Shown in pieces: positions 17,169 to 26,649 of a stretch of DNA of 49,424 nt; within the stretch, counting starts at the first letter, position 1; each line of letters opens with the position of its first letter. The notes beneath the pieces were generated by a model, which made no database searches, was not told where the DNA came from, and saw nothing but the letters and a program-made list of their open reading frames with translations. The DNA is from a virus: positions 1 through 49,424 of the IMG/VR virus record IMGVR_UViG_3300031787_000189; one strand, given 5' to 3'. Both the position numbers and the translations under genes were made by a program.

Positions 17169-18518
17169 ATGCCAAGTTGGAAAAAAGTCATTACATCAGG
17201 AAGCAATGCTGCTCTCAATTCTTTAACAGTTAGTAATACTATAACAGGTAGTATATCTGGTAGTTTAACAGGGAATGCTACTAGAGTAACTATAAGTACA
17301 ATAACTGGTACAGCAGATGTTCCTATAGTTTTAGTATCACCACCACCTGGCGGGATTTCTTCAGACAATCTTTTGTGTGTATCAGCAACCCCTCGATTAT
17401 CATTTAATCCCTTAACTAGACTAATAAACGCTACATCATCTTGGGCTCAGTCTTCTTCATTTGTAACAGGATCTATATTCACAAATACTAATCCTGCTTT
17501 ATCATCATCATATGCTTTAAGCAGTAGTAACGCCTTATCAAGTTCTAGAGCGGTAACTGCTTCATATGCTTTAACAGCAACAACAGCTGATAGTGCAACA
17601 ACTGCTGGTAGTGCAACAACCGCTGATACAGCTAATGCTATAGCTGATCCCCTTAGACAAGATTTAACTATTGATGGAACTTTTATAGTTAATAACAGTA
17701 CATATGATGTTTTAAATACATCCAAAACCTTACTTTATGATTCTGCTAGCGGAGCTTCTTCCCTCAATTGGGATAGCAGACAACTCTTTTACCCAGATGG
17801 TTCCACAGTAGCTATAGATTATTCTAATACAGAGGATTATCTTTATATTCAAAATTTTAATAATGATGGAAAAATAATTATTTCATCTAGTAATACGATA
17901 ACCCTTAATGGCGGAAATGGATCAGTAAATATATATCGTCCATATATTTTTGTTCCAACAGGTAGTTTAAAATCTGATGCTGATAATTATCTTTTAACAA
18001 ATACTGTAAATGGAAATGTTGGTAGTGTTCCATTTCAATCTTTTTCAAAAATAATTGGTAAAAACACTTCTCCAACAACTATTTCTGGTACAGGCGATCA
18101 AATTTCAATTTCTTCCTCTTTAACAGCAGGTATAGTAGAAACAGGGAGTATAATCCGTGTGACTACAAGAATTATTAAAACCTCAGCTGCAGGTGCTACA
18201 ACAGCATCTATTTATTATGAATCTCCTTCATCACTCCCTAACTCCATATTGTTAGGACAGTATATTATACCTACAGGTAATGTTTACGCTCAAATGCAAC
18301 GTGATTTGATAGTTCAAAATAATGGTACTACTACTATGTTTAATGCTAGCTCATCTGCTTTAACAGATGTAACTAGTTCAAATGCTGGTTTTACAGCAAG
18401 AAACATAAATTGGGGATTTTTTGGAGATGGAGGAACACGAAATATTAGTGTTTATCTCTCTAACCTAAACTCAGGTGATAGTGGTTACGCTGCTTCTTTA
18501 TTAATAGAAAAATTATAA
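17169..18518 (+). CDS. Tail fibre-like protein, MPSWKKV type
   Basis: A 449-residue fibre protein. The N-terminal attachment module MPSWKKVITSGSNAALNSLT is paralogous to the fibre at 15820. A Ser/Ala/Tyr-rich stretch (SSYALSSSNALSSSRAVTAS, about 115-134) leads to an Ala/Thr repeat of ADSATTAGSATTADTANA, then the module DVLNTSKTLLYDSASGASSL-NWDSRQLFYPDG and VAIDYSN that is shared with the fibres at 8631 and 29231. The C-terminal ~150 residues (from SKIIGKNTSPTTISGTGDQI) look like a compact beta-sandwich receptor-binding or trimerisation domain that is unique in the window. A degenerate TATTTAATT lies 33 bases before the ATG. Confidence 0.77.
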   Translation: MPSWKKVITSGSNAALNSLTVSNTITGSISGSLTGNATRVTISTITGTADVPIVLVSPPPGGISSDNLLCVSATPRLSFNPLTRLINATSSWAQSSSFVTGSIFTNTNPALSSSYALSSSNALSSSRAVTASYALTATTADSATTAGSATTADTANAIADPLRQDLTIDGTFIVNNSTYDVLNTSKTLLYDSASGASSLNWDSRQLFYPDGSTVAIDYSNTEDYLYIQNFNNDGKIIISSSNTITLNGGNGSVNIYRPYIFVPTGSLKSDADNYLLTNTVNGNVGSVPFQSFSKIIGKNTSPTTISGTGDQISISSSLTAGIVETGSIIRVTTRIIKTSAAGATTASIYYESPSSLPNSILLGQYIIPTGNVYAQMQRDLIVQNNGTTTMFNASSSALTDVTSSNAGFTARNINWGFFGDGGTRNISVYLSNLNSGDSGYAASLLIEKL

Positions 18519-18521
18519 TTA

Positions 18522-18845
18522 ATGCAACAAAGAGTACCATTTAAATGGGGTAATGCTAATTTTGCTTGGGAAACAAATCCTTTTCCAAATCAAAGTAAAA
18601 ACCCATTCACTTGGGATGATTGTGCTTTGATAATTGAAGTAGTAGAATCTTTATTAGGAGGTAAATCTTCTGAAGACATATGGAAAGATAAACAGAAAAA
18701 GAAACGATTTATAAAATTGCTTTGCAAAATTGAAGGCAAAGAATATAAAGAAACTAAAGAAGTAATAGATCGTAAAATACGTATATCAGACATAGCCTTA
18801 GTAGCTAAGGAAGTTCTAGGCATAAACATTAAAGTTGATTTATAA
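18522..18845 (+). CDS. Hypothetical small protein in the fibre locus
   Basis: A 107-residue basic protein. The N-terminus is aromatic-rich (MQQRVPFKWGNANFAWETNP and FTWDDCALIIEVVESLLGG); the rest is Lys-rich and helical (about residues 55-107). Three bases separate it from the preceding fibre, and its stop overlaps the next start by one base (TAATG). The aromatic N-terminus with a charged helical body could suit a peripheral virion or connector protein. No family was recognised. Confidence 0.62.
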   Translation: MQQRVPFKWGNANFAWETNPFPNQSKNPFTWDDCALIIEVVESLLGGKSSEDIWKDKQKKKRFIKLLCKIEGKEYKETKEVIDRKIRISDIALVAKEVLGINIKVDL

Positions 18846-19408
18846 TGTATAAACTATTTACAGATAAACCTGAAGTATTTGAATGTAATATTAAATTAGA
18901 AGGTGCTTCATTAAAAAACAGCCAAGCTCGTTTAATCATTGAGACAGAAGATATTAATCTTTTATTCAATGGTTCCATCACCTCAGATGGTAAGTGTACT
19001 ATTCCTATTAAAAAACTAAAAGGTCTTTTAGAAAGTAATACAGAAGGTCAAATTAAGCTTGAGGTCATCGCAGAGGATACTTATTTTACTCCATGGAAAT
19101 CAAGTTTTCAAGTTGAAGCATCTAAAAAATTAACTGTGGAAGTTAAATCACAAGACGCTGAACTTATAATGGAAAATGCTCCTAAAATTCAAGTTAGTGG
19201 TATTAAAGAAGAAAATATTGATCCTATAACAGAACATGTAATTAAGTTAGTTAGAATGTTAATTAAAGAAGACATTAATGTTAAAAACTTAACTATTAAA
19301 AAAGATAAAGTAAATAACATTGTAGCTACTTACTTACAAGAAAATAAAATTGAACAAAACCAAGTTCAAGAAATTATAGACGGGATTGTTTCAAAACTCC
19401 CAAAATAA
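18845..19408 (+). CDS. Hypothetical protein with beta-sandwich N-terminus
   Basis: A 187-residue acidic protein. Residues 1-105 read as alternating beta strands (EVFECNIKLEGASLKNSQAR, 'ARLIIETEDINLLFNGSI', 'GQIKLEVIAEDTYFTPW'), compatible with an Ig-like or C2-like sandwich; residues 125-187 are helical and charged. I recall proteins with a similar 'PEVFECNIKLEGAS' start in marine myoviruses, without function. Overlaps the previous gene by one base and precedes the largest fibre gene by 15 bases, so it is probably co-expressed with it. Connector or chaperone roles are possible. Confidence 0.62.
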   Translation: MYKLFTDKPEVFECNIKLEGASLKNSQARLIIETEDINLLFNGSITSDGKCTIPIKKLKGLLESNTEGQIKLEVIAEDTYFTPWKSSFQVEASKKLTVEVKSQDAELIMENAPKIQVSGIKEENIDPITEHVIKLVRMLIKEDINVKNLTIKKDKVNNIVATYLQENKIEQNQVQEIIDGIVSKLPK

Positions 19409-19423
19409 AAAATTTAATAAGTT

Positions 19424-22400
19424 ATGGCTGGACCCTTTGACTTAACAGGTCAAAATATAGAGAATACATACCAACGAGTTTTACAAACACCAGATGGTGC
19501 TACTTTCTATGATGGTACAGGTTCTTTAGTCACATTACCTAGTGCTGATGTCTCTGGATTAGTAACTACTTCAAGTTTTAATGCATTTACTGCTAGTATA
19601 AACACATTTACATCATCCTATAATACAGGATCGTTTAGTGGAAGTTTTACTGGTAGTCTCAATGGTACTGCGTCTTATTACCAAGAAACAGATCCTGTCT
19701 TTGTAGCAAAATCTGCTTCATTAGCAACAACTGGTTCAAATATCTTTATAGGTAATCAAACTGTAACAGGTAGTTTATTTACAACTGGTTCTAATACATT
19801 AGTTGGAAACACCATACTATCAGGAACTTTACAAATACAAGGTGAATATCCTCCATCAGCTGGATCCGCATCTGTTTCTGTTGTAGGTAATGTAGACTTA
19901 AATGGATTTTTAAGATTTGATCCTGTTACTTCTAATATAGATAATTCTATATCTGCCTCATATATCTATGTTTCTGGTTCTACACAAGACTTATATTTTA
20001 GTCAAAATGGAGCAGGGTATTCAAATGTAACACGTTTACGCTGGTTAGAAGGTAATTTATACACTGGGTTATTACATGGTGGAGCATTATCTCAAGTAAA
20101 TTCAAACATATATAGAGTAGCAAGTGGAAGTGGTATAATTGTTAATCTAAACGCATCATTAAATGATGATCCTTACCCTACAATACAATTTTTAGAATGG
20201 GGTAATTTAACTAAGACTATTGATGCTTTAAGTGCTTCTTTTGATCAACAATTTATAGCAATAAGTTCAAGCAACCAGATACATGCTCAAGGTACTCCAT
20301 ATTTTAATGGAGAAGTAGATACATACATACCAATAGGTATTGTTTTACATCAAAATCGTTCAACAATAAATGGTGTAAAAACTCAACCATCATTAGCATA
20401 TGGTTGGAAACAAAGATCAAATGTATTCATATCTGCTTTTGGTCCTCTAAAACTATCAGGTCACGCTTTATTAACAAGTTCATCTCGTGGATTAACAGTT
20501 GGAAGTGGAACATCATTTGCTGATGGAGCCAATTACCCAACAGACCCAGAAAATCCATCTTATGTAACTGACCCAGGAACAAATGTATCTAAAATATTCA
20601 GATATAGACAATCAGGATCTAATTGGGTATATGATACAAATGGTGGAATTGGATATACTGTAATAAATCCAACTCAATATTCACTTAACGGTACTTTAAC
20701 AAGTGTAGCTAATAATAGCTGGTCAATTCAAAGAGTATTTTGGTATCCAAACTCAGTATCTAAAGCCATAGTAGTTTATTATGGTAATGCAGTATATTCA
20801 ACTGAATCAGAGGCTATCGCTAATATAAACATTGAAACATTTACTGAAGCACCTAACACAGCAGCAAATGCTATTTATTTAGGGGCTATAGTAATTAAAG
20901 GAGATGGTACATTTGCAGTAGCTGCTGATTTTACTATATTACCTGGAGGTTTATTTAGAGGTGTAGGTGGTGGTGGAGGTGGTGGTGGTGGGGGTACAAC
21001 AACTCCTGGTGGTTCAAATACTCAAATCCAATACAATAATAATGGAGTTTTTGGGGGAGTACCTAACTTAACTTGGGACGGAACAACTCTACATGCAACT
21101 GGATCTTTCACAGGCTCATTTACAGGTTCTTTATTAGGAACAGCTTCATATGCTACTACAGCTTCATACGCTTTAAATGGTGGAGTAACCCGATTACTAG
21201 CAGGACCAAACATTACCTTATCACCTACAAATGGTTTAGGACAAGTAACTATCACCTCAACAGGTGGTGGAGGAGTATATGGTAATACAGCAACAGGTTC
21301 TTATGGTAGTTTTTATGATACAACTACACAAACAAATCCTGTAGCTAATGTTCTTCACTCAATGTCTATTAATACAACAGACATTTCAAATGGAGTATCT
21401 ATCTCAGGCTCAACTAATCCTTTTAACACATATATTAAAACTGAAAACATTGGTGTTTATGACATACAATTCTCAGCTCAACTTGAAAAAACTAGTACAG
21501 GAAATACAAGTATAGCATATATTTGGTTAAGAAAAAATGGAGTTGATTTAGCAGAAACAAATACAATAGTTGAACTATCTCAAAATGGTAAAGGTGTAGC
21601 AGCATGGAATTGGTTTGTTAATTCTGCCGCTAACGATTATTACCAGATAATGTGGGCAGCAGATAGAACAGATGTTCAATTAGCAGCTACAACACCTGCT
21701 TTAGGCCCTGCTGTTCCTTCATTAATTGTAACTGTGAACAGAGTAGATCAATTTTTAAGCAATACAGGATCATTTACTGGATCATTTACCGGATCATTAC
21801 TTGGAACAGCATCTACTGCTTCGTATTACCAAGAAACAGATCCTGTATTTACATCTAAATCTGCTAGTTTAGCTACTACAGGTTCAAATAATTTTATAGG
21901 TAATCAAACTATAACAGGCTCTCTTATTCACGGATTAGCGGGGAATATAGCAACAGGAGAATATTCACACGCTGAAGGAAGTATTACTAAAGCAATAGGA
22001 GACTACTCACACACCGAAGGAGATAATACCCAAGCAAAAGGAAATTATTCACACGCTGAAGGTCAAGAAACAATTACACTTGCTTCAGCGGAGTATTCTC
22101 ACGCAGAGGGATATGGAACAATAGCATCGGCTAAATGGCAACACATACAAGGCCAATGGAATGCTACGTCATCAGTTGAATCAGCTTTTATTGTAGGTAA
22201 CGGATCCGATAACGATAATAGAAGCAATCTTATACATGCTGCAGGAAATGAAGTACAGATATCTGGTAGTTTACTAGCTACTTCTTTTACAGGATCATTA
22301 CTTGGAACAGCTAGTTGGGCTGAAAGTGCTTCTCAAGCTTTATTTGCTTTAACATATCCTTATAATTCAACCTCATCAATTTTAGGGAATGGATCATCAA

Positions 22401-22576
22401 CTTCCTTTAATATTAATCATGGATTTAATACAAGAAATCTTCATATAACAGTATATGATAGTGCATCAGGTGATATAGTTTATCCTGATTTAAAACATGT
22501 AAATACTAATACATCAAGCATCACATTTGCAAATCCTCCTTCTTCAAGTCAATATGTAGTTTACATTTCACAATAA
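19424..22576 (+). CDS. Large composite tail fibre
   Basis: At 1050 residues this is the largest fibre in the window. Order: N-terminal attachment region MAGPFDLTGQNIENTYQRVL; FTGSFTGS repeats and a YYQETDPVFVAKSASLATTG-SNIFIGNQTVTGS block; a large unique beta domain (about 150-510); a run of Gly residues (about 511-525); a second TASYAL region and a jelly-roll-like domain (about 620-780); a second copy of the YYQETDPVF-TSKSASLATTGSNNFIGNQ block; five SHAEG-type repeats (about 845-905); and a C-terminal NINHGFNTRNLHITVYDSAS domain shared with the fibre at 25489. The jelly-roll segment with AYIWLRKNGVDLAETNT is of a type found in phage receptor-binding proteins. Start chosen at ATG 19424; no Shine-Dalgarno. 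Confidence 0.82.
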   Translation: MAGPFDLTGQNIENTYQRVLQTPDGATFYDGTGSLVTLPSADVSGLVTTSSFNAFTASINTFTSSYNTGSFSGSFTGSLNGTASYYQETDPVFVAKSASLATTGSNIFIGNQTVTGSLFTTGSNTLVGNTILSGTLQIQGEYPPSAGSASVSVVGNVDLNGFLRFDPVTSNIDNSISASYIYVSGSTQDLYFSQNGAGYSNVTRLRWLEGNLYTGLLHGGALSQVNSNIYRVASGSGIIVNLNASLNDDPYPTIQFLEWGNLTKTIDALSASFDQQFIAISSSNQIHAQGTPYFNGEVDTYIPIGIVLHQNRSTINGVKTQPSLAYGWKQRSNVFISAFGPLKLSGHALLTSSSRGLTVGSGTSFADGANYPTDPENPSYVTDPGTNVSKIFRYRQSGSNWVYDTNGGIGYTVINPTQYSLNGTLTSVANNSWSIQRVFWYPNSVSKAIVVYYGNAVYSTESEAIANINIETFTEAPNTAANAIYLGAIVIKGDGTFAVAADFTILPGGLFRGVGGGGGGGGGGTTTPGGSNTQIQYNNNGVFGGVPNLTWDGTTLHATGSFTGSFTGSLLGTASYATTASYALNGGVTRLLAGPNITLSPTNGLGQVTITSTGGGGVYGNTATGSYGSFYDTTTQTNPVANVLHSMSINTTDISNGVSISGSTNPFNTYIKTENIGVYDIQFSAQLEKTSTGNTSIAYIWLRKNGVDLAETNTIVELSQNGKGVAAWNWFVNSAANDYYQIMWAADRTDVQLAATTPALGPAVPSLIVTVNRVDQFLSNTGSFTGSFTGSLLGTASTASYYQETDPVFTSKSASLATTGSNNFIGNQTITGSLIHGLAGNIATGEYSHAEGSITKAIGDYSHTEGDNTQAKGNYSHAEGQETITLASAEYSHAEGYGTIASAKWQHIQGQWNATSSVESAFIVGNGSDNDNRSNLIHAAGNEVQISGSLLATSFTGSLLGTASWAESASQALFALTYPYNSTSSILGNGSSTSFNINHGFNTRNLHITVYDSASGDIVYPDLKHVNTNTSSITFANPPSSSQYVVYISQ
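20967..20996 (+). repeat. Poly-glycine GGT/GGA tract inside the large fibre
   Basis: GGN codon run of the kind GGTGGTGGTGGAGG encoding about ten consecutive glycines, a flexible hinge and a possible slippage site. Confidence 0.7.
21952..22135 (+). repeat. Short SHAEG repeat block in the large fibre
   Basis: Four SH[A/T]EG units plus a degenerate one (WQHIQG), including one unit of irregular length. Boundaries approximate. Confidence 0.7.
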
Positions 22577-22588
22577 CATACTTTTTAA

Positions 22589-22597
22589 TATTTATAA
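22589..22597 (+). promoter_or_regulatory. TATTTATAA motif, 22 bases before ATG 22611
   Basis: Exact motif at the standard 22-base spacing. Confidence 0.6.
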
Positions 22598-22610
22598 CTA
22601 AATGTAGTTA

Positions 22611-24710
22611 ATGGCAAATGTTTACCAAAGTCAATATGCGAAGATTGCTATAAAAGCACTTAATTCTGACAGTGCTTCTTACGCTTTAACAGCTTCGTAT
22701 GCTATGAATGGTGGTGGTGGAGGAGGAACACCTGGAGGATCAAACACTACAGTTCAATTTAATGATGCTGGAGCATTTAGCGGATCAGGCACTTTTACAT
22801 TTGATAAAACTACTAATACTGTTAATATAACAGGAAGTGCTATTCTTTCAGGAAGTGTATTTATGCCTGGATTAACTAGTAGCACTGCCCCTCAAGTATT
22901 AGTTTATGATGATGTATTAGGTCAAGTTTATTATACAGCCTCAGCTGCTTTTGGAGGTGTAGGTAGTTCACCTGGAGGACCAAGTACCGCTATTCAATTT
23001 AATGATAATGGAAATTTTAATGGAAGTAGTAGTTTTACTTTTAATGGAGTTGATACTGCTCAATTAACAGGCTCAATGTTTGTAAGTGGAGCAATCTCTG
23101 CTTCTTTTGGACCTAGTACTGTTGGATTTTTTGGTACAGCAAGTTGGGCACAAAGTGCTTCAAGAGCTGTAACATCTTCATATCCTATTGATTTAACTGG
23201 AAGTACATTATTTTCTCGAGGTCCTGTCGCTGGAATACCATCTATACCTACAGCTAATAATAGTATATTTTTTGGTGATGGTGCTGGTTTTGTCTCACCA
23301 AATGCTTCTCAATCAAACTTTTTAGGTTATAGAGCAGGTTATATTGCTACAAATGCTAATAACTCAAATTTTATAGGTTATAGTGCTGGGGAAAGAGCAG
23401 CTAGTGCTAATAATTCAAACTTTTTAGGTTTTAATGCTGGAAATAACGCCTCATTAGCCTCTCAATCAAACTTTTTAGGTTATGGTGCAGGTAATAATTC
23501 TACATATGCTAGTGATTCAAATTTTATTGGATATTCATCTGGTTTAACCTCAACTAGAGCTAATAACTCAAACTTTTTAGGTTTTAGTGCTGGTCAAAGT
23601 GCTACAAATGCTTCTCAGTCTAACTTTTTAGGACGAACTGCTGGAACATCAGCTACAAATGCTGCTTTTTCAAATTTTATGGGATTTGAAGCTGGTAATA
23701 GTTCTACAGATGCTAATAACTCAAATTTTATAGGTAATGGTGCTGGGGCTTTAGCTACAAACGCTTCCCATTCAAACTTTTTAGGGTACAGAGCAGGTCG
23801 CTCAGCTATAAATGCTCCTTTTTCAACCTTAATAGGTTATCAAGTTGGATACAATAATGTTTTTCTTCCTGGGACTAGTATAGGTTCTAACAATATTATT
23901 ATTGGGACAAACATTACATTACCATATTCTGCTTCTAATTCTATTAACTTAGGAGGAATAATATTTGCTACTGGTTCCTATTCAACTACTACTGGTGCTC
24001 CATTTTCTGGTTCTGCAGCTGGTAGAGTTGGTATTAATATATACCCACCTTCTTATAATTTACATGTATCAGGTACAGTAGCATTCCCAAATTTAACAGA
24101 TTCAAACACTGCTACTAATGTAGTATTAATAGATAGTAGTGGCCAGTTATTCTATACAGCTTCAAGTGCTATTGGTGGTGGAAGTGGAACTCCAACATCC
24201 CCCGGCGGACTAAACACTCAAATTCAATTTAATAGTGGAAGTACTTTTAGTGGAAGTGGAAACTTTACATTTGATTATGTCACTAACGCTATTCAATTAA
24301 CCGGATCATCCTTAATAACAGGATCATTAATTGTAACAGGTTCAACATCAGTATTAGGTACTTCCTCTATTAATGGTATAGTTTTAATAGGTACTTCATC
24401 TGCTCAAGCCTTATACACTACAGCTAGAATAACAACTGTAGCTGGTATTAATACTATTTATTCTTTACCAACAGCCTCATATGATGGAGCATTTTTTGAC
24501 TACACATTAATATCAGGAACAAATGCTAGAGCAGGACAAATAATGTCTATTTGGAGTGGCAGTGAAATAAAATACACAGAAACAACAACAACAGATATAG
24601 GATCAACCTCCAATTTTATATTCTCAGTAGCATTAACAGCAGGTTCTGCTTCATTACAAGTAACAGGATCTACAGGAGCAGTAATAAAAACAATAATAAA
24701 AGGTATATAA
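22611..24710 (+). CDS. Tail fibre with 17-residue SNFLGY repeats
   Basis: A 699-residue fibre. The N-terminus MANVYQSQYAKIAIKALNSD is followed by a SASYALTASYAMNGGGGGG linker and blocks of the form PGGSNTTVQFNDAGAFSGSG that recur three times in this protein and once in the fibre at 25489. Residues about 235-413 consist of ten regular 17-residue repeats, consensus SNFLGYxAGxxATNAxx, followed by a partial unit. The rest has VFLPGT / GTSSINGIVLIGTSSAQALY segments and a small C-terminal beta domain ending TGAVIKTIIKGI. The repeat type differs from the SHAEG units but is likewise suited to a beta-solenoid shaft. Promoter motif directly upstream. Confidence 0.82.
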   Translation: MANVYQSQYAKIAIKALNSDSASYALTASYAMNGGGGGGTPGGSNTTVQFNDAGAFSGSGTFTFDKTTNTVNITGSAILSGSVFMPGLTSSTAPQVLVYDDVLGQVYYTASAAFGGVGSSPGGPSTAIQFNDNGNFNGSSSFTFNGVDTAQLTGSMFVSGAISASFGPSTVGFFGTASWAQSASRAVTSSYPIDLTGSTLFSRGPVAGIPSIPTANNSIFFGDGAGFVSPNASQSNFLGYRAGYIATNANNSNFIGYSAGERAASANNSNFLGFNAGNNASLASQSNFLGYGAGNNSTYASDSNFIGYSSGLTSTRANNSNFLGFSAGQSATNASQSNFLGRTAGTSATNAAFSNFMGFEAGNSSTDANNSNFIGNGAGALATNASHSNFLGYRAGRSAINAPFSTLIGYQVGYNNVFLPGTSIGSNNIIIGTNITLPYSASNSINLGGIIFATGSYSTTTGAPFSGSAAGRVGINIYPPSYNLHVSGTVAFPNLTDSNTATNVVLIDSSGQLFYTASSAIGGGSGTPTSPGGLNTQIQFNSGSTFSGSGNFTFDYVTNAIQLTGSSLITGSLIVTGSTSVLGTSSINGIVLIGTSSAQALYTTARITTVAGINTIYSLPTASYDGAFFDYTLISGTNARAGQIMSIWSGSEIKYTETTTTDIGSTSNFIFSVALTAGSASLQVTGSTGAVIKTIIKGI
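23313..23822 (+). repeat. Ten tandem 51-bp coding repeats (SNFLGY)
   Basis: Ten units of exactly 51 bases with no indel, the first starting at the TCA codon at 23313 and the eleventh, partial unit at 23823. Unit consensus SNF[LI]G[YF]xAGxxATNAxx; the next unit always starts in phase. Confidence 0.9.
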
Positions 24711-24714
24711 TAAA

Positions 24715-25455
24715 ATGAGTATTTCAATAAGTGGTAAAATAGTTACAAATGGATTAGTTATTCATCTAGACGCTTTAAATCCAAAGTCATATCCTGGAAG
24801 TGGTACTACTTGGTATGATTTAACCTCTTATAATAACACAGGTAGTTTGTTTAATAATCCAACTATAGTAAACGGATATATTTCTTGTAGCGGTTATGAT
24901 AATACTGAAAGAGTAGTTATTAATGATATTGATGAAATAGGATCTACAACAGAATATGTTACTGTTGATATGTGGGCTAGACTTAAAAATCCACCCAATA
25001 TAGAGGGCACTACTGGAATGTTCTGTGGATTCGGATCAGCATATAGTGTACAATTAAGACCAGTAGATGATGCTTTAGGTTTCACTAGTGGAACTAATGA
25101 TATATATGGAATTGACACTGTCACTGAATTAGGGTTAGTAGATAATTGGAAACATTATTGTTTTGTAATGATAGATCAATTACATTATCCTTTATTAACT
25201 TTAGATGATCAAAAAATTTATATTAATGGTCAATCTCAAGCTTTAAGCCAACAAGTTGGTACTACAAGTACTCCATATTTTTCTTTTAGTAGTCCATTTT
25301 CTTCACTTTCTCTTCCTGGAAGGACATACACTGGTGGTAATACTCTTTTATTAAATATGGATATAGCTTTAGTAAAAATTTATAATCGCCAACTAACACA
25401 AGCAGAAGTAACCCAAAACTTCAATGCACATAAAGGAAGATTTAATATTTATTGA
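24715..25455 (+). CDS. LamG/concanavalin A-like lectin fibre protein
   Basis: A 246-residue protein with the layout of a single LamG-type (concanavalin A-like) jelly-roll domain. Typical marks: TNGLVIHLDALNPKSYPGSG-TTWYDLTSYNN near the N-terminus (about 11-40), the central strands VTVDMWARLKNP and NWKHYCFVM, KIYINGQ, and the terminal DIALVKIYNRQLTQAEV with 'QNFNAHKGRF'. Such domains bind glycans and in phage fibres may contact surface polysaccharide. It lies between two elongated fibres with short gaps, so it may be a separate tip subunit. The fold assignment is pattern-based; the ligand cannot be inferred. Confidence 0.8.
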   Translation: MSISISGKIVTNGLVIHLDALNPKSYPGSGTTWYDLTSYNNTGSLFNNPTIVNGYISCSGYDNTERVVINDIDEIGSTTEYVTVDMWARLKNPPNIEGTTGMFCGFGSAYSVQLRPVDDALGFTSGTNDIYGIDTVTELGLVDNWKHYCFVMIDQLHYPLLTLDDQKIYINGQSQALSQQVGTTSTPYFSFSSPFSSLSLPGRTYTGGNTLLLNMDIALVKIYNRQLTQAEVTQNFNAHKGRFNIY

Positions 25456-25488
25456 TAACAAATCTTGGATAGGGAAAAGATTTAAAGT

Positions 25489-26649
25489 ATGGCAAATGAA
25501 TTTGTAATAAAAAATGGATATTTCTCTCAAGGAAATTCCAATGTGACAGGATCATTACGAGTATCTAGTTCTATAGGTGTTGTAGGATCAGGTTCAGATG
25601 TACTATCAGTATATGGCTCTCAAGGTAATTTACTAGTAGTGACAGATAGTATGTCTGGTTCTTTATTTACTATATCAGACATTTCAGGTTATCCCATTTT
25701 AGATGTTACTTCTGATTATTATACAAGTTCAGTTTTTTTACCTACTTTAACAAATTTATCTCAAGTTAACGCTGTTGTTATTGATACAGCTAGCGGTCAA
25801 TTATATTATTTGCCTACAAGTTCTATTGGAGGCGGAGGAACACCAGGCGGATCAAATAAACAAATTCAATTTAATGCTGATGGAGCATTTAGTGGTTCTT
25901 CAAATTTTACATTTGATAGTTCTTCTAATGCTTTAACTTTAACTGGTTCTTTAAATACAAGTGGTAGTACAATAATAAATGGTAGTGATTTAACCACTCA
26001 ACCCTTTTCTTCTCTCACTAGTATTCCAACTCAAATAGCAGGTAATGCGGGTATTAGAGGAAATTTATATGTTTACCCTAAATCAGGTGCTACTACCTCT
26101 AGTATAGTTTTTGGAGGTGGGGGATATTCATCTTGGACTTTACAATCATTAGCATATAATTATTTTCAAATTCGTTCTACACCAAATGAAGGAGAAACAC
26201 CTGGCCCACCAACCACACTAATGCATTTCTCATCAGGAAGTAATGGTGAGTTTAGAATTGGTGTTTTAAATGAAACCCCAGAATATACTTTTGATATTAG
26301 CGGCAGTGCTCGTGTTACTGGATCTTTTTATTTACCTGGTTTAATAACATCATCTCAGTTAAACGTTGTAGTAATAGATACAGCTAGTGGTCAATTATAC
26401 TATACTGCTTCATCAGCTATAGGAGGAGGTGGTACTTCAACTTCATCATTTTTAGGAAATGGATTATCATCATCATTTAATATCAACCACGGTTTTAATA
26501 CAAGAAATCTTCATATTACAGTTTATGAAAGCAGTTCAAATGGTGAAACAGTATACCCAGATATAAGAAGAATAAATGAGAATACAGCAAGTATCATATT
26601 TGCAAATCCACCATCAACAGATCAATATATAGTTTATATATCACAATAA
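25489..26649 (+). CDS. Tail fibre with shared C-terminal domain
   Basis: A 386-residue fibre. It starts MANEFVIKNGYFSQGNSNVT, followed by Ser/Thr/Gly beta modules, a PGGSNKQIQFNADGAFSGSS block of the type in the preceding repeat fibre, and two copies of a VVIDTASGQLYY motif (about 98-109 and 296-307). The last 65 residues (from SFLGNGLSSSFNINHGFNTR) are a clear relative of the C-terminus of the large fibre at 19424: both contain NINHGFNTRNLHITVY, a 'VYPD' strand, FANPPS and end in YISQ. This looks like an exchangeable tip or trimerisation domain. Confidence 0.8.
   Translation: MANEFVIKNGYFSQGNSNVTGSLRVSSSIGVVGSGSDVLSVYGSQGNLLVVTDSMSGSLFTISDISGYPILDVTSDYYTSSVFLPTLTNLSQVNAVVIDTASGQLYYLPTSSIGGGGTPGGSNKQIQFNADGAFSGSSNFTFDSSSNALTLTGSLNTSGSTIINGSDLTTQPFSSLTSIPTQIAGNAGIRGNLYVYPKSGATTSSIVFGGGGYSSWTLQSLAYNYFQIRSTPNEGETPGPPTTLMHFSSGSNGEFRIGVLNETPEYTFDISGSARVTGSFYLPGLITSSQLNVVVIDTASGQLYYTASSAIGGGGTSTSSFLGNGLSSSFNINHGFNTRNLHITVYESSSNGETVYPDIRRINENTASIIFANPPSTDQYIVYISQ

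Noticed and set aside
21073-21285. 70-codon + strand ORF inside the large fibre and similar shadow frames
   Set aside because: They overlap completely with a long, well-supported fibre frame and have compositions explained by out-of-frame reading of repeats.
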